NCBI RefSeq assembly: GCF_900141895.1
Contig: NZ_FQYT01000005.1
Span: 62,001 to 126,000 of the forward strand
Reading direction: 5' to 3'
Source: Parasporobacterium paucivorans DSM 15970
GTDB taxonomy: Bacteria > Bacillota > Clostridia > Lachnospirales > Lachnospiraceae
DNA length: 64,000 nucleotides
Below the pieces are notes generated by a model, which had not been told where the DNA came from, did not search any database, and saw only the letters and a program-made list of their open reading frames with translations. A program made the translations under genes and the position numbers. Positions within the stretch are counted from its first letter, which is position 1. Each line of letters starts with the position of its first letter. Below are positions 35,006-44,215 of this stretch, piece after piece.

Positions 35006-36805
35006 ATGAAAAAACACAAAAATAGACGTATCGAAAAACTGTTTATATTTATTTTGTGTATAGCAGTATCAATTCCATATCTTTTCCTGGATGACTGCAG
35101 TTATGGAAACGATTTTTCAAATAGCATTTACGGATTACAATTTTTGAAAGAAAAAAGGGCAATGGTTATAGTTCCTCATGAGGATGACGAAATTATGGTG
35201 ACAGGCGCATTGATCAGGACGCTGATTGATGCAGGGAATGAAGTCGTGGTACTATATACTACAAACGGCGATAAACATGGTTTAAGCGAAGTGAGAATAA
35301 ACGAGGCGGTCAGCTCGTTGAAAACACTGGGTGTAAAAGAAGAAAATGTGATTTTTTTAGGTTACGGTGACACTTGGGATACTATTTATAAGCATATATA
35401 TAACGCTCCTGAAAATGAAGTAATCACGTCATATATCGGGAAAAATGCAACTTATGGAACGGCGTCATATAATGATTTCAGTTTTGATTTTTATGGCAGC
35501 CATTCTTTATATACCCGTAATAATTATAAGAAAAATTTGAAGGATGCAATACTGAGAACCCATCCGGACATATTGATATCAGTAGATTTTGATTCGCATC
35601 CAGACCATAGGGCGGCCTCTCTGTTTTTTGAGGAAGTCATGTGTGAAATATTAAAAGAAAATGAACAATACACACCCCTGGTTTATAAGGGATTTGCATA
35701 TAATACGTCATGGAAAGCAAAAGACGATTTTTATAATATTAATATGGAATCTACTGTTTTGCCAGATAAAGCCAAGGTATTGAACTCGATTTACAGATTG
35801 GACATACCAAGCTATGAGTGGGAGAATAGAGTAAGATTTCCTGTACCAAACGAAATGCTCAGCTATACAAAAAGAAGCAACTTGATATTTGAAGCACTTA
35901 CAAAACATAAGTCCCAAAATGCAAAGGCAAAAGCAGGTAAAATTATTAATTCGGATCAGGTCTTTTGGGAAAGAGATACAAAAAGCATCACGTATAATTC
36001 AAAGATTATTACATCGTCAGGTGAATCCAAGTACTTAAATGATTTTAAGCTGATCGATTGCTCGGACATTACGGAGAGAAATGCCGAGTTTGACCATTGC
36101 ATCTGGCTTCCTGAAAAAAGTGATACGGAAAAATCAGCAAAAGTAATATTTGATAGGCCAGAAGATATTTCATCAGTGGTGTTATATGATAATTTTGGCC
36201 CGGAAGATAATATACTAAAAGGTCAATTGGTTTTTAGCGATGGAAGCCAAATAGATACTGGTCCGCTTAAGAAAAATGGAGAGCCTACCAGGATAGACTT
36301 TCCAACCAAGAAAGATATAGAATATGTTCAGTTCAAAATAAATGAATATGAAGGCAGCCAACCAGGGTTATGTGAGCTTGAGGTATTTGAAAACAGCAGA
36401 GCAACTACCCCTTCTTTCATAAAAATCATGCTTGATAATACAGCGCAAACATTTATATATAAGTATATTTTGACGAATGAGAAAAAAATTCAGTTACGCG
36501 TATATTCATATCCAGCGATTGAACATGGTGATTCGTCAGGTGTATACAAGTTTTCTGTAATTGGCAATAACGGTCAAGGAATTACTATAGATGGGAATAC
36601 GTTGGAAATTTCTGACAATATTAGGGCAGGAAAATATAAAGTAAGAGTTGAATTAATTAATAATCCTGAAATTTTCGATCAAGTCGAATTTGTCGTACCG
36701 ACAAGGTTAGAATTATTAAAAATCAAAGGGCTAATGAAATATGAAATGTTCATAGATTTTGTTCAGGAGAAATGGCGAAGTGTACAGCGACAAGCTGACC
36801 ATTAA
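35006..36805 (+). CDS. membrane-anchored PIG-L deacetylase with C-terminal F5/8-like domain
   Basis: A 599-residue protein. One N-terminal transmembrane helix (about residues 9-28) points the rest outside. Residues 50-240 form a PIG-L/LmbE domain with VPHEDDEIMVTG (the HxDDE metal site) and SHPDHRAAS (the second metal site); such zinc enzymes remove N-acetyl groups from GlcNAc-containing lipids or glycans. Residues about 350-470 look like a discoidin (F5/8 type C) carbohydrate-binding fold ending with PGLCELEVFE, and a beta-rich C-terminal domain follows. It is 39 bases downstream of YfhO, so it may trim sugars added by that protein. Confidence 0.82.
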   Translation: MKKHKNRRIEKLFIFILCIAVSIPYLFLDDCSYGNDFSNSIYGLQFLKEKRAMVIVPHEDDEIMVTGALIRTLIDAGNEVVVLYTTNGDKHGLSEVRINEAVSSLKTLGVKEENVIFLGYGDTWDTIYKHIYNAPENEVITSYIGKNATYGTASYNDFSFDFYGSHSLYTRNNYKKNLKDAILRTHPDILISVDFDSHPDHRAASLFFEEVMCEILKENEQYTPLVYKGFAYNTSWKAKDDFYNINMESTVLPDKAKVLNSIYRLDIPSYEWENRVRFPVPNEMLSYTKRSNLIFEALTKHKSQNAKAKAGKIINSDQVFWERDTKSITYNSKIITSSGESKYLNDFKLIDCSDITERNAEFDHCIWLPEKSDTEKSAKVIFDRPEDISSVVLYDNFGPEDNILKGQLVFSDGSQIDTGPLKKNGEPTRIDFPTKKDIEYVQFKINEYEGSQPGLCELEVFENSRATTPSFIKIMLDNTAQTFIYKYILTNEKKIQLRVYSYPAIEHGDSSGVYKFSVIGNNGQGITIDGNTLEISDNIRAGKYKVRVELINNPEIFDQVEFVVPTRLELLKIKGLMKYEMFIDFVQEKWRSVQRQADH

Positions 36806-36857
36806 ATACAAGTCATGCTTTGGGATTGAGACGGGAACAAAGAACTTATTAAAAGGT

Positions 36858-36891
36858 AACGGTTGAGAGGAGGCTCTTGACCGTTTTTTTT
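36858..36891 (+). terminator. terminator after PIG-L gene
   Basis: AACGGTTGAGAG (36858-36869) pairs with CTCTTGACCGTT (36874-36885), two of the pairs being G-U, around a GAGG loop, followed by a T-rich tract. The rest of the 248-base gap up to 37053 shows no gene. Confidence 0.88.
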
Positions 36892-37053
36892 ATGAAAAAG
36901 ATTCAAAAGAAAACACAATGAAAACTGGCAAATAAGAAATTTCTCAGATTGAGTTCATAACTCTATTAGATTGCCTATTTAGACTTGTCAATATAAACTG
37001 CAGTACCAAAAACCGCAGGACAACTAATATAGATTGCGAAAGGGAGATTCAAG

Positions 37054-37857
37054 ATGAAAGAGAGAAACAGGAATATGCAAGACAGTATTGATACACCCGT
37101 AGTACGCCAATTGTTGAATAAAGTGCCTGAAATAACCATTTTCTTTTGGATAATTAAGATACTGGCAACAACGGTGGGTGAAACGGCCGCCGATTTTTTA
37201 AGTGAAAACCTAAACCTTGGACTTGCAGTCACAAGTGTGATTATGGCCTGCCTATTGGCTTTTTCATTGTTTTTTCAGTTCAGATCAAAGAAATATGTTC
37301 CCGGCCTCTATTGGCTGGTAGTCGTGCTTATCAGTATCGTGGGCACGCTGGTTACAGATAATCTGGTGGATAATCTTGGAGTTCCGCTTGAAACAACAAC
37401 AGTCTTTTTTGCCGTCGCCTTAGCAGCCACATTTTTCATATGGTATGCAAATGAAAAAACCCTGTCGATCCACTCGATTTTAACGGCAAAAAGAGAAGCA
37501 TTCTACTGGATAACCATTTTGTTCACATTTGCATTAGGTACTGCTGCCGGAGATCTTATCGCAGAAGGGCTTGCCTTGGGATATGGAGTATCCGCTCTAA
37601 TATTTGCAGCACTGATTGGGATTGTAGCACTTTCGCGTTATTTTTTGAAACTGGACACCGTGCTTGCTTTTTGGATTGCATATATTCTGACACGTCCGTT
37701 AGGCGCCTCTCTCGGTGATTTGCTATCGCAGCCACATAAGGCTGGGGGTCTGGGGCTTGGAACAGTAGGAACGACGGCTATTTTTCTTCTTACAATTTTG
37801 AGCGTTGTCGTCTATTTGACGAAAACCAAGAAAGATTCATCGATAGTCGTAGAATGA
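37054..37857 (+). CDS. COG4705-like membrane protein with four internal repeats
   Basis: A 267-residue protein of the uncharacterised membrane-anchored COG4705 type. About eight transmembrane segments occur as four similar units, each with a W-x-I helix, a small residue, then G-(T/E)-x-(A/V)-x-D-x-(L/V) and a G-rich end. Examples are TTVGETAADFL, IVGTLVTDNLV, ALGTAAGDLIA and PLGASLGDLLS. A conserved acidic residue in each repeat (AAD, VTD, AGD, LGD) could line a path for ions. GGGAGA lies 6 bases before the ATG. It is 18 bases before the ABC transporter genes but need not belong to them. Confidence 0.78.
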   Translation: MKERNRNMQDSIDTPVVRQLLNKVPEITIFFWIIKILATTVGETAADFLSENLNLGLAVTSVIMACLLAFSLFFQFRSKKYVPGLYWLVVVLISIVGTLVTDNLVDNLGVPLETTTVFFAVALAATFFIWYANEKTLSIHSILTAKREAFYWITILFTFALGTAAGDLIAEGLALGYGVSALIFAALIGIVALSRYFLKLDTVLAFWIAYILTRPLGASLGDLLSQPHKAGGLGLGTVGTTAIFLLTILSVVVYLTKTKKDSSIVVE

Positions 37858-37875
37858 ATTTAAGGGGGAACGGTA

Positions 37876-38595
37876 ATGCTGAAGACAGAAAATTTAGGAA
37901 AAAAATACGGGGATTTTTCAGCGGTCGAAAACCTGAATTTAGAGGTAAAGGAAGGTTCGGTATTTGGATTTCTTGGTCATAACGGAGCAGGAAAAACAAC
38001 CACAATATCGATGCTGACAACATTAATCCTACCCACCTCGGGGAAAGCAGCCATTGGCGGTTACGATGTGGTAAAAGACAATCTGAAGGTAAGAAATCTG
38101 ATAGGATATCTTCCTGAAAACGTGACATTGTATGGAGACCTTACCGCGGTGGAGAATCTGAGGTTTTTTGGCAGGCTTTCCGGAGTGGAGAACGTGGATG
38201 CAAGGATTGAAGATACCTTAAAGCTGCTTGATTTTACCGATTGGAAAAACCGCAAAGTAAAAACATATTCCAAGGGCATGAGACAAAGAATCGGCATAGC
38301 ACAGGCAATTTTACACAGCCCTAAAATCCTGTTTCTGGATGAGCCGACGTCCGGCCTTGATCCTCAGGGAACAAAAGAATTGAGGGATATACTGCTTATG
38401 CTGAATCAGGAACGGGGAACGACGATTTTCATGAATACACACCTTTTGTCAGAAGTGACAAAGCTGTGTACGGATATCGGCATTATAAGCAAGGGGAGGC
38501 TTCTCCTGGCCGATTCCATCAAAAATATCGAAAAGGAGTTCCCGGAAGAAAAATCTCTTGAAGAGATATACTTTAAAATTGAGGGGGGAAAATGA
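37876..38595 (+). CDS. ABC transporter ATP-binding protein
   Basis: A 239-residue ABC ATPase with Walker A GHNGAGKTTT, Q-loop region GYLPENVTLYG, signature YSKGMRQRIG, Walker B ILFLDEPTSGLDP and the H-loop MNTHLL. The sequence is of the ABC-2 exporter type (CcmA/NosF/YhaQ-like) with a short C-terminal tail. It overlaps the first permease by 4 bases and is the first of five exporter genes on this strand. Confidence 0.95.
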   Translation: MLKTENLGKKYGDFSAVENLNLEVKEGSVFGFLGHNGAGKTTTISMLTTLILPTSGKAAIGGYDVVKDNLKVRNLIGYLPENVTLYGDLTAVENLRFFGRLSGVENVDARIEDTLKLLDFTDWKNRKVKTYSKGMRQRIGIAQAILHSPKILFLDEPTSGLDPQGTKELRDILLMLNQERGTTIFMNTHLLSEVTKLCTDIGIISKGRLLLADSIKNIEKEFPEEKSLEEIYFKIEGGK

Positions 38596-39521
38596 TGAAT
38601 GGTATCATGACACTGGCCCGAAAGGAAGTGAAAACCGCATTTCGGGATAATATATTCCTGATTGTCACAGGACTGTTCATCTTGCTGTCTGTTATCTCAG
38701 TCTATATAGGATCCAGCACGAAAAATGAAGAATTGCAGGCATACCAGGATATTGTGCAGCTGTTAAAAGGCCAGGGCGCAGCAACCCTGCCGTCCCCGCC
38801 AGCGATTTATCCGCTGTCCGTGTTAGGCAACATCGTAAGCTATGTAAGTATGATTGGAGCGGTTGTGGCGATTTTTCTCGGTTTCGAATCCTTCAGCGGA
38901 GAGCGCAACAACGGCACTTTGAAATTAATTGCAGCACGACCGGTATACAGGGATCAGATCGTGACAGGAAAACTTCTGGGCGGGGGGATGGTTATTGGCG
39001 TTCTTCTTGGTATCATCCTGATTTTTAACCTTGTGCTGTTTACTTTTGTGTCAGGTATGACTCCAGGTGCAGATGAGATCATAAGATTGCTGGGTTTCTT
39101 TTTGCTCGCATCTGTCTATATGATGGTTTTTTATACAGCAACAATGTATGTTTCAATTAAGACAAATGACAGCGCTTTCGGGTTCATGCTGATGATGATC
39201 ATATGGCTCGCAATTTCGTTCGTTCTGCCTCAGCTTGCGGAGAGTCAGAGGAACTTCGCCTATGCTTTAAATGCTGCTTCTCAGACAGTAACACAGGTTC
39301 CATCTGACACGTCCGTTTCAAAAATGATAGAACTGTTTTCGCCAGCCGTACAGTTCCAGAATATTGGCAAGGATCTTCTTCAAGTGATTCCTGAAACATC
39401 GGACATCGGTATCGGGGCGTTGCTTCTTAAGCAGATAGGGGCCATCGTAGAAATATTGATACCTGGATTGGCGGTGCTGCTTCTCTCCTACAAAGCTGCC
39501 CAAAAGGAGGAAGTGATATGA
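38592..39521 (+). CDS. ABC-2 family permease (first copy)
   Basis: A 309-residue permease with six predicted helices, the first at residues 18-38. The stretch MIGAVVAIFLGFESFSGERN followed by NGTLKLIAARPVYRDQI (an EAA-like cytoplasmic helix) is shared with the second permease of the operon, so the two are paralogs. The large loop after helix 1 is extracytoplasmic. Start ATG 38592 or 38595 behind GGGGGGA. It overlaps both neighbours by 4 bases, so translation is coupled. Confidence 0.9.
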   Translation: MMNGIMTLARKEVKTAFRDNIFLIVTGLFILLSVISVYIGSSTKNEELQAYQDIVQLLKGQGAATLPSPPAIYPLSVLGNIVSYVSMIGAVVAIFLGFESFSGERNNGTLKLIAARPVYRDQIVTGKLLGGGMVIGVLLGIILIFNLVLFTFVSGMTPGADEIIRLLGFFLLASVYMMVFYTATMYVSIKTNDSAFGFMLMMIIWLAISFVLPQLAESQRNFAYALNAASQTVTQVPSDTSVSKMIELFSPAVQFQNIGKDLLQVIPETSDIGIGALLLKQIGAIVEILIPGLAVLLLSYKAAQKEEVI

Positions 39522-40339
39522 ACAGGATAAGAAATGCAATGCTGGTTTTGAGTGTGCTGGCACTTATGCTTGTGTCCTCCGTTTCGACAGTGTTTGCAGC
39601 AGATGCGAGCGGAACGGAGTTTTTAACCGGCTGCAATCTGACACTTGGAGAAAGCAAAGCGGTAGCACTTTTCATACGAAATGACGATGCAGCCCCACAT
39701 GTCTATAAACTGACCACAGAAGGTTCTGCAAACAGTTATGAATTGTATTTTTCTTCGAATGGAGCTGCAATAAAAAACGTGACGGTTCCAGCCGGTACGA
39801 GCAGCCAGGTCGATGTGAACATAACCCTGAATGGGAATGTGTCGGTCATTGAAGACAAGCTGTCTGTGAAAGCTGTCCGGGATGATGGGAAAGAAAATGT
39901 GATTAATCTTTCCATAATGATTAACAAAGATTATGCACTTTCTGTTAAAAGCATGCTGGATAAAATTGATATTTTGAGTGGAAAGTCTGGTGAATTCACC
40001 TTTTCAGTAACGAATAACGGATCAAAGGATCTGAACAACATTAAGATTAAACCGGAGCTGCCATATAAATGGGTTGTCAGCCAGGGTGCTGAAACCACAA
40101 TGAATTTAAAGCCTGGAGAAACAGGTACTGCTACGATGAAAATCGATGTACCAAGCTCACAGGCAGCCGGGAATTTTACGGCCAGTTTCACTGCAGCGAG
40201 CGATGAAACAAGCAGCATCCAGGTCAGCATTCCGGCAACCGTGAAAACCAGTTCAAATATTGCCTACTGGGCGATTGGAATTCTGGTCCTGATTGCAGCA
40301 TTTACTGTTTTTCAATTCAAAAGGCATGGAAGGAGGTAG
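39518..40339 (+). CDS. secreted membrane-anchored NEW3-like beta protein
   Basis: A 273-residue protein with a Sec signal peptide (residues 1-28, likely cut after VFA), two beta-sandwich units and a C-terminal transmembrane helix (about 247-265) with a basic tail RHGRR. The units have FTVTNNGSKDL-like and LKPGETGTATMKIDVP stretches typical of NEW3 (alpha-galactosidase-associated, Ig-like) domains, the first with LGESKAVALFIRNDD. It sits between two paralogous permeases with overlapping starts, so it is probably an extracytoplasmic part of the exporter complex. Function unknown. Confidence 0.8.
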   Translation: MNRIRNAMLVLSVLALMLVSSVSTVFAADASGTEFLTGCNLTLGESKAVALFIRNDDAAPHVYKLTTEGSANSYELYFSSNGAAIKNVTVPAGTSSQVDVNITLNGNVSVIEDKLSVKAVRDDGKENVINLSIMINKDYALSVKSMLDKIDILSGKSGEFTFSVTNNGSKDLNNIKIKPELPYKWVVSQGAETTMNLKPGETGTATMKIDVPSSQAAGNFTASFTAASDETSSIQVSIPATVKTSSNIAYWAIGILVLIAAFTVFQFKRHGRR

Positions 40340-40345
40340 TGAGAA

Positions 40346-41311
40346 ATGATTATCGAAATTGCGAAGAAAGAAATGCGAGATGCTTTCAGAAATAAATTGT
40401 TTCTCAGCATTCTCGCTATGCTTCTGGTTCTGACAGGCGTTTCAATCGTGCTTGGATCCTGCCAGGTAAAGGCCGCAATGGACAATTACAACAATTCTAT
40501 AAGCTTTCTGCAGTCACTTGGGAAGGCCCAGCTGCCGCCCATGCCGAATCTGAATCCGATTTCCGCCTCAAAAGGGTTTGTTAATTATATCGGAATGATT
40601 GGTGCACTGCTGGCCATTGTGCTGGGCAACACCTCCATCTCGAAGGAGCATAAAAATGGAACATTGCGGTTGATTTTATCAAGGGGTGTGTTCAGGGATA
40701 CCTTTCTCAACGGGAAACTTCTGGGAAACCTTTCCATATTGGCTGGAATCACAGTTTTAACAGGAATCATTACTTTTGTATCGCTTATAGCCATCGGAGG
40801 CGCCGCTCTTACGGCCAGTGAAGTGGCGAGGATGTTGTTGTTTTTTGGAATGTCTTTCCTGTATATGACCTTTTTTACCGTATTAAGCATGGGGATCGCG
40901 ACGGTCTCCACGAAAGGAAGCCGGGCGCTCCTTATAACCGTAATCGTATGGCTTGTACTGTCCTTTGTTTTACCCCAGATAGGCGATACTATGGACATGG
41001 ACAATCAAATACCGGGAGGCTTCTTCAGCACGATGGGAATGTCCAGAGATCAGGAGCATCAGGTGCTTCAGAAATTCAAATTCTATGAAACGCTCAGAGA
41101 CGGGGTGGAAGAGATGTCGCCAACCAAACATTATGAAAGAATAAGCTATGCACTTTTAAACGTGAAGCCAGGTTTTGAAACCAATACACCCTGGGAGGTT
41201 GTTGGCTTGAAATGGATCAATCTGCTGGGGCTGCTTGCACCGAGCGTTGCCATTTGGCTGCTTACCTATATCGCTTTTTTAAGGCGTGAAAATATATATC
41301 AATCAAACTGA
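40346..41311 (+). CDS. ABC-2 family permease (second copy)
   Basis: A 321-residue permease with six helices. IGMIGALLAIVLGNTSISKE followed by HKNGTLRLILSRGVFRD aligns well with the first permease at 38592. Both share the IVWLVLSFVLPQI-like fifth helix (first copy: IIWLAISFVLPQL). Differences in the extracytoplasmic loops suggest a heterodimeric channel. GGAGG lies upstream of the ATG, only 6 bases after the NEW3-like gene. Confidence 0.9.
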   Translation: MIIEIAKKEMRDAFRNKLFLSILAMLLVLTGVSIVLGSCQVKAAMDNYNNSISFLQSLGKAQLPPMPNLNPISASKGFVNYIGMIGALLAIVLGNTSISKEHKNGTLRLILSRGVFRDTFLNGKLLGNLSILAGITVLTGIITFVSLIAIGGAALTASEVARMLLFFGMSFLYMTFFTVLSMGIATVSTKGSRALLITVIVWLVLSFVLPQIGDTMDMDNQIPGGFFSTMGMSRDQEHQVLQKFKFYETLRDGVEEMSPTKHYERISYALLNVKPGFETNTPWEVVGLKWINLLGLLAPSVAIWLLTYIAFLRRENIYQSN

Positions 41312-41340
41312 AAACAATAAGTAATTTGGAGGAAATAAAA

Positions 41341-42036
41341 ATGAATAAAAAAATCAATACGGGCAAAACATGGAAGACAACCTTTACGGTTGCGTTTATC
41401 CTTTCACTCTCGGCATTTGCGCTTGCCGGATGCTCATCAGGAAACAGCTCCAGTACGGCTGCCACTTTACCGGCAGTCACTTCAGGCACAAACACGAAAA
41501 GTTCAACGGACACCGACGGGGATGGCATGCCGGATTCAGTGGAGAAAACATATGGAACCAATCCATACACTTCCGATTCAGACGGTGACGGAGTCAACGA
41601 CAAGCAGGATAAGGAACCATTAAAAACGGAAAACTTAATGAAAGAGACAAGCACCGCACCGCTGGAAGTGACAGTTACAGATGCCAAGGTAGAAGACAAT
41701 GCAACGGCGGATCATCTGGAAATTACGATGACAAACAACGGAAACACGGATTTAAACAATTTTGATATCTATTATACGATGACCGATAAGGTTGATAAAA
41801 CACTGGAGTCCTATTACCAGGTACTGAATGGATTAACCCTGAATGCAGGAGAAACGAAGACTATCCACTTTGACAATAAGGTTTCAGAAGCAGGACATTA
41901 TTACATGAACATGAACGGACTTTACGGAAATTCTAAAAATGGATTGACCTTTGATATCCAGCTCCACGCAAAAGATTTCCAGCCGATGACGTTCCAGATT
42001 GAAAAAGCAAAAGGTACTGCCGAAGTGGCAGATTAA
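41341..42036 (+). CDS. lipoprotein with thrombospondin type 3 calcium repeats
   Basis: About 231 residues. The signal peptide ends in a lipobox (ALAGC). After a Ser/Thr linker come two TSP3-like repeats, TDGDGMPDSVEKTYGTNP and SDGDGVNDKQD, which bind Ca2+ through Asp side chains. The C-terminal ~140 residues form a beta-rich domain with ITMTNNGNTDLNNFDIYY, resembling an Ig-like or DUF4352-type fold. ATG 41341 has GGAGG 8 bases upstream. It follows the exporter genes by 29 bases and precedes the two-component genes; it may be a substrate-binding or sensing partner. Confidence 0.85.
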   Translation: MNKKINTGKTWKTTFTVAFILSLSAFALAGCSSGNSSSTAATLPAVTSGTNTKSSTDTDGDGMPDSVEKTYGTNPYTSDSDGDGVNDKQDKEPLKTENLMKETSTAPLEVTVTDAKVEDNATADHLEITMTNNGNTDLNNFDIYYTMTDKVDKTLESYYQVLNGLTLNAGETKTIHFDNKVSEAGHYYMNMNGLYGNSKNGLTFDIQLHAKDFQPMTFQIEKAKGTAEVAD

Positions 42037-42050
42037 AAGCTTTGAAAAAG

Positions 42051-42079
42051 TTGTTAAAAAGTGTATAGTAGATTATATA
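42051..42079 (+). promoter_or_regulatory. promoter for two-component system
   Basis: TTGTTA (42051-42056), a 17-base spacer and TATATA (42074-42079) lie 84 bases before the response regulator. It could allow separate expression from the ABC genes. Confidence 0.5.
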
Positions 42080-42162
42080 TATGCAGCATACATAAACGAA
42101 ATCCAAAGGTTGGAATTAGGGCATTTATTGTTCTGATTCCTTTGCCAGTGAGGTGGTAATTG

Positions 42163-42843
42163 TTGAAGAACAAAGACATTCTGATAATTGAAGATGATAA
42201 GGCGATTACAAGAATATTGGAACTTGAATTTATGCATGAAGGATACACCTATGACATAGCCTTTGACGGGAAGGAAGGACTTGAAAAGTTTCAGACCGGT
42301 CAGTATGGAATCATTTTGCTTGATTTAATGCTTCCTGAAATCAGCGGCATGGAAGTATGCAGAAAGGTACGCAAAGGCTCGGACATACCGATTATCATGA
42401 TGACAGCAAGAAGAGACATCACAGATAAAGTGATTGGGTTGGATCTTGGGGCCGATGATTACGTCACCAAGCCATTTGAAATGGAAGAGCTGCTGGCGAG
42501 AATCAGGGTAGGTCTCAGGAGAAGCAAGGCCAAAACTGGAGAACAGAAAATATTGGAGCTGGCTGATTTGAGCATAAATCTTTTGACCAGAGAGGTTATA
42601 AAACAGGGGGATTGCATTGAACTTACTAAAACCGAGTATGATCTGCTCGAGTATTTGCTTCGGAATAAAGGTCTTGTACTAACCAGGGATCAGATTCTTG
42701 AACATGTCTGGGGCTATGATTTTGTAGGGGACAGCAATGTCCTGGATGTCTATATCAGATATCTGAGGAATAAAATCGACTATCCTTACGAGACAAAATT
42801 TATTCACACAGTCCGGGGTGTGGGTTATTCACTTAAGGAGTAG
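42163..42843 (+). CDS. OmpR-family response regulator
   Basis: About 226 residues. The receiver domain has IIEDDKAIT, the phosphorylated Asp (D54) in LLDLMLPE, MMTARRD and the DDYVTKPF lysine. The C-terminal winged helix has LTKTEYDLLEYLLRNKG and VYIRYLRNKIDYP with HTVRGVGYS, typical of OmpR/PhoB proteins. TTG 42163 is preferred because GAGGTGG is 6-7 bases upstream; an adjacent TTG at 42160 is closer than usual. The histidine kinase follows after 7 bases. Likely targets are the ABC operon upstream or the envelope genes downstream. Confidence 0.93.
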   Translation: MKNKDILIIEDDKAITRILELEFMHEGYTYDIAFDGKEGLEKFQTGQYGIILLDLMLPEISGMEVCRKVRKGSDIPIIMMTARRDITDKVIGLDLGADDYVTKPFEMEELLARIRVGLRRSKAKTGEQKILELADLSINLLTREVIKQGDCIELTKTEYDLLEYLLRNKGLVLTRDQILEHVWGYDFVGDSNVLDVYIRYLRNKIDYPYETKFIHTVRGVGYSLKE

Positions 42844-42850
42844 AGAAAAT

Positions 42851-44215
42851 ATGTTTAAATTCAGGCCGACTAAAATATCGCATAGATTGACGCTTACTTA
42901 TGCAGTGCTTTTTTTTACGGCACTCGCATTGGTGAATTTCGCAACCCTGTTCAGTATTAATTACTATATAAACCAGACCTCGGCCCAACAGCTTTGGCGA
43001 GTCGATCAGGCTATAGCGACCGATGTAAAAACATTAAATGACATCCCCAATATTGATTTGAAAAATCTCTCACAGATTGCCGAAAACACAGATATTAATC
43101 TTATATACAACGACAGGAGCCTCTATAACACGGGCGAGCTTTATAATTTGCCTGCTGTAGATACATCCACGATTGGCAGAACCCTGAAAGGCGAATCAGG
43201 AAATAATAAAATCATGTATCTGAATAATATCCTTATCTTGGACGGTGGCGAGACAATCACTGTTCAAATCGTAAAGGATATGGACAATGAAGAGGATTTT
43301 CTCCGTGTACTTGCCGTAATCATGCTCATAATGGATGTCGTAGTATTGCTGTTGGCAATAATAGTCGGCTACATCATCAGCAGAAGAGCGTTAAGCCCTA
43401 TTGACAAGATTACAAACCAGGCGAAAAAGATCAGTGCCAGCGACCTTTCTGCCAGAATCCATATAGATGGGCCGGATGATGAGCTGAAAAGGCTTTCGGA
43501 TACTTTTAATGACCTCATTGGCAGAATCCAGCATTCCTACGAAAAACAGAATCGATTTACATTGGATGCCTCTCATGAATTAGCTACGCCGTTGGCGGTT
43601 ATCAAAGGCTATATTGATGTCCTCGACCGCTGGGGCAAGGGGGATAGAGAAGTACTAAATGAAAGTATCTCGTCCATAAAGGTTGAACTGGCAAATATGA
43701 CCGGTCTTCTGGACATGCTGCTTTTTCTGTCAAAAGGCGACAATGAAATTTATAAAGTGGAAAAAACAAAATTCTGGGTGAATGATCTGATAAAAGAGCT
43801 TGTTAAGGAGAGCACTCTCGTAGATGAAAAACATCATATCTTTTGCAGCGCCTATCCGCAACTTCAAATGGAAGGGGACCGAAGGCTGATCAAACAGATG
43901 CTCAGGGCGATCATGGACAATAGCATAAAGTATTCGCCTCAGGATACAAAAATCGAAATAGAATACTGGGCATTAGATAAAAAGGTTGTTATTGAGATAT
44001 CCGACGAAGGCATCGGAATACCGGAAGAAGACCTCGCTCAGGTTTTCGACCGCTTTTACAGGGTGGACAAAGCCAGGTCAAGGTCAATTGGAGGTTCAGG
44101 ACTTGGTTTGTCGCTTGTGAAATGGATAGTGGATATACATAATGGAAGAATTGAGGCAGAAAGTGAGATTGGAAAAGGGACGAAAATGATGGTTGAGCTG
44201 CCGATAGAAGCATAA
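42851..44215 (+). CDS. sensor histidine kinase
   Basis: About 454 residues: a transmembrane helix at residues 14-35, an extracytoplasmic sensor domain of ~120 residues, a second helix at about 155-178, a HAMP linker (RRALSPIDKITNQAKKIS), a HisKA domain with the phospho-accepting His near residue 242 in DASHELATPLAV, and HATPase motifs NSIKYSP, ISDEGIGIPEED and SIGGSGLGLSLVKWI. The H box has ELATP instead of the commoner ELRTP. ATG 42851 has AAGGAG 10 bases upstream; it follows the regulator at once, so the two form one system. The ligand is unknown. Confidence 0.93.
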   Translation: MFKFRPTKISHRLTLTYAVLFFTALALVNFATLFSINYYINQTSAQQLWRVDQAIATDVKTLNDIPNIDLKNLSQIAENTDINLIYNDRSLYNTGELYNLPAVDTSTIGRTLKGESGNNKIMYLNNILILDGGETITVQIVKDMDNEEDFLRVLAVIMLIMDVVVLLLAIIVGYIISRRALSPIDKITNQAKKISASDLSARIHIDGPDDELKRLSDTFNDLIGRIQHSYEKQNRFTLDASHELATPLAVIKGYIDVLDRWGKGDREVLNESISSIKVELANMTGLLDMLLFLSKGDNEIYKVEKTKFWVNDLIKELVKESTLVDEKHHIFCSAYPQLQMEGDRRLIKQMLRAIMDNSIKYSPQDTKIEIEYWALDKKVVIEISDEGIGIPEEDLAQVFDRFYRVDKARSRSIGGSGLGLSLVKWIVDIHNGRIEAESEIGKGTKMMVELPIEA

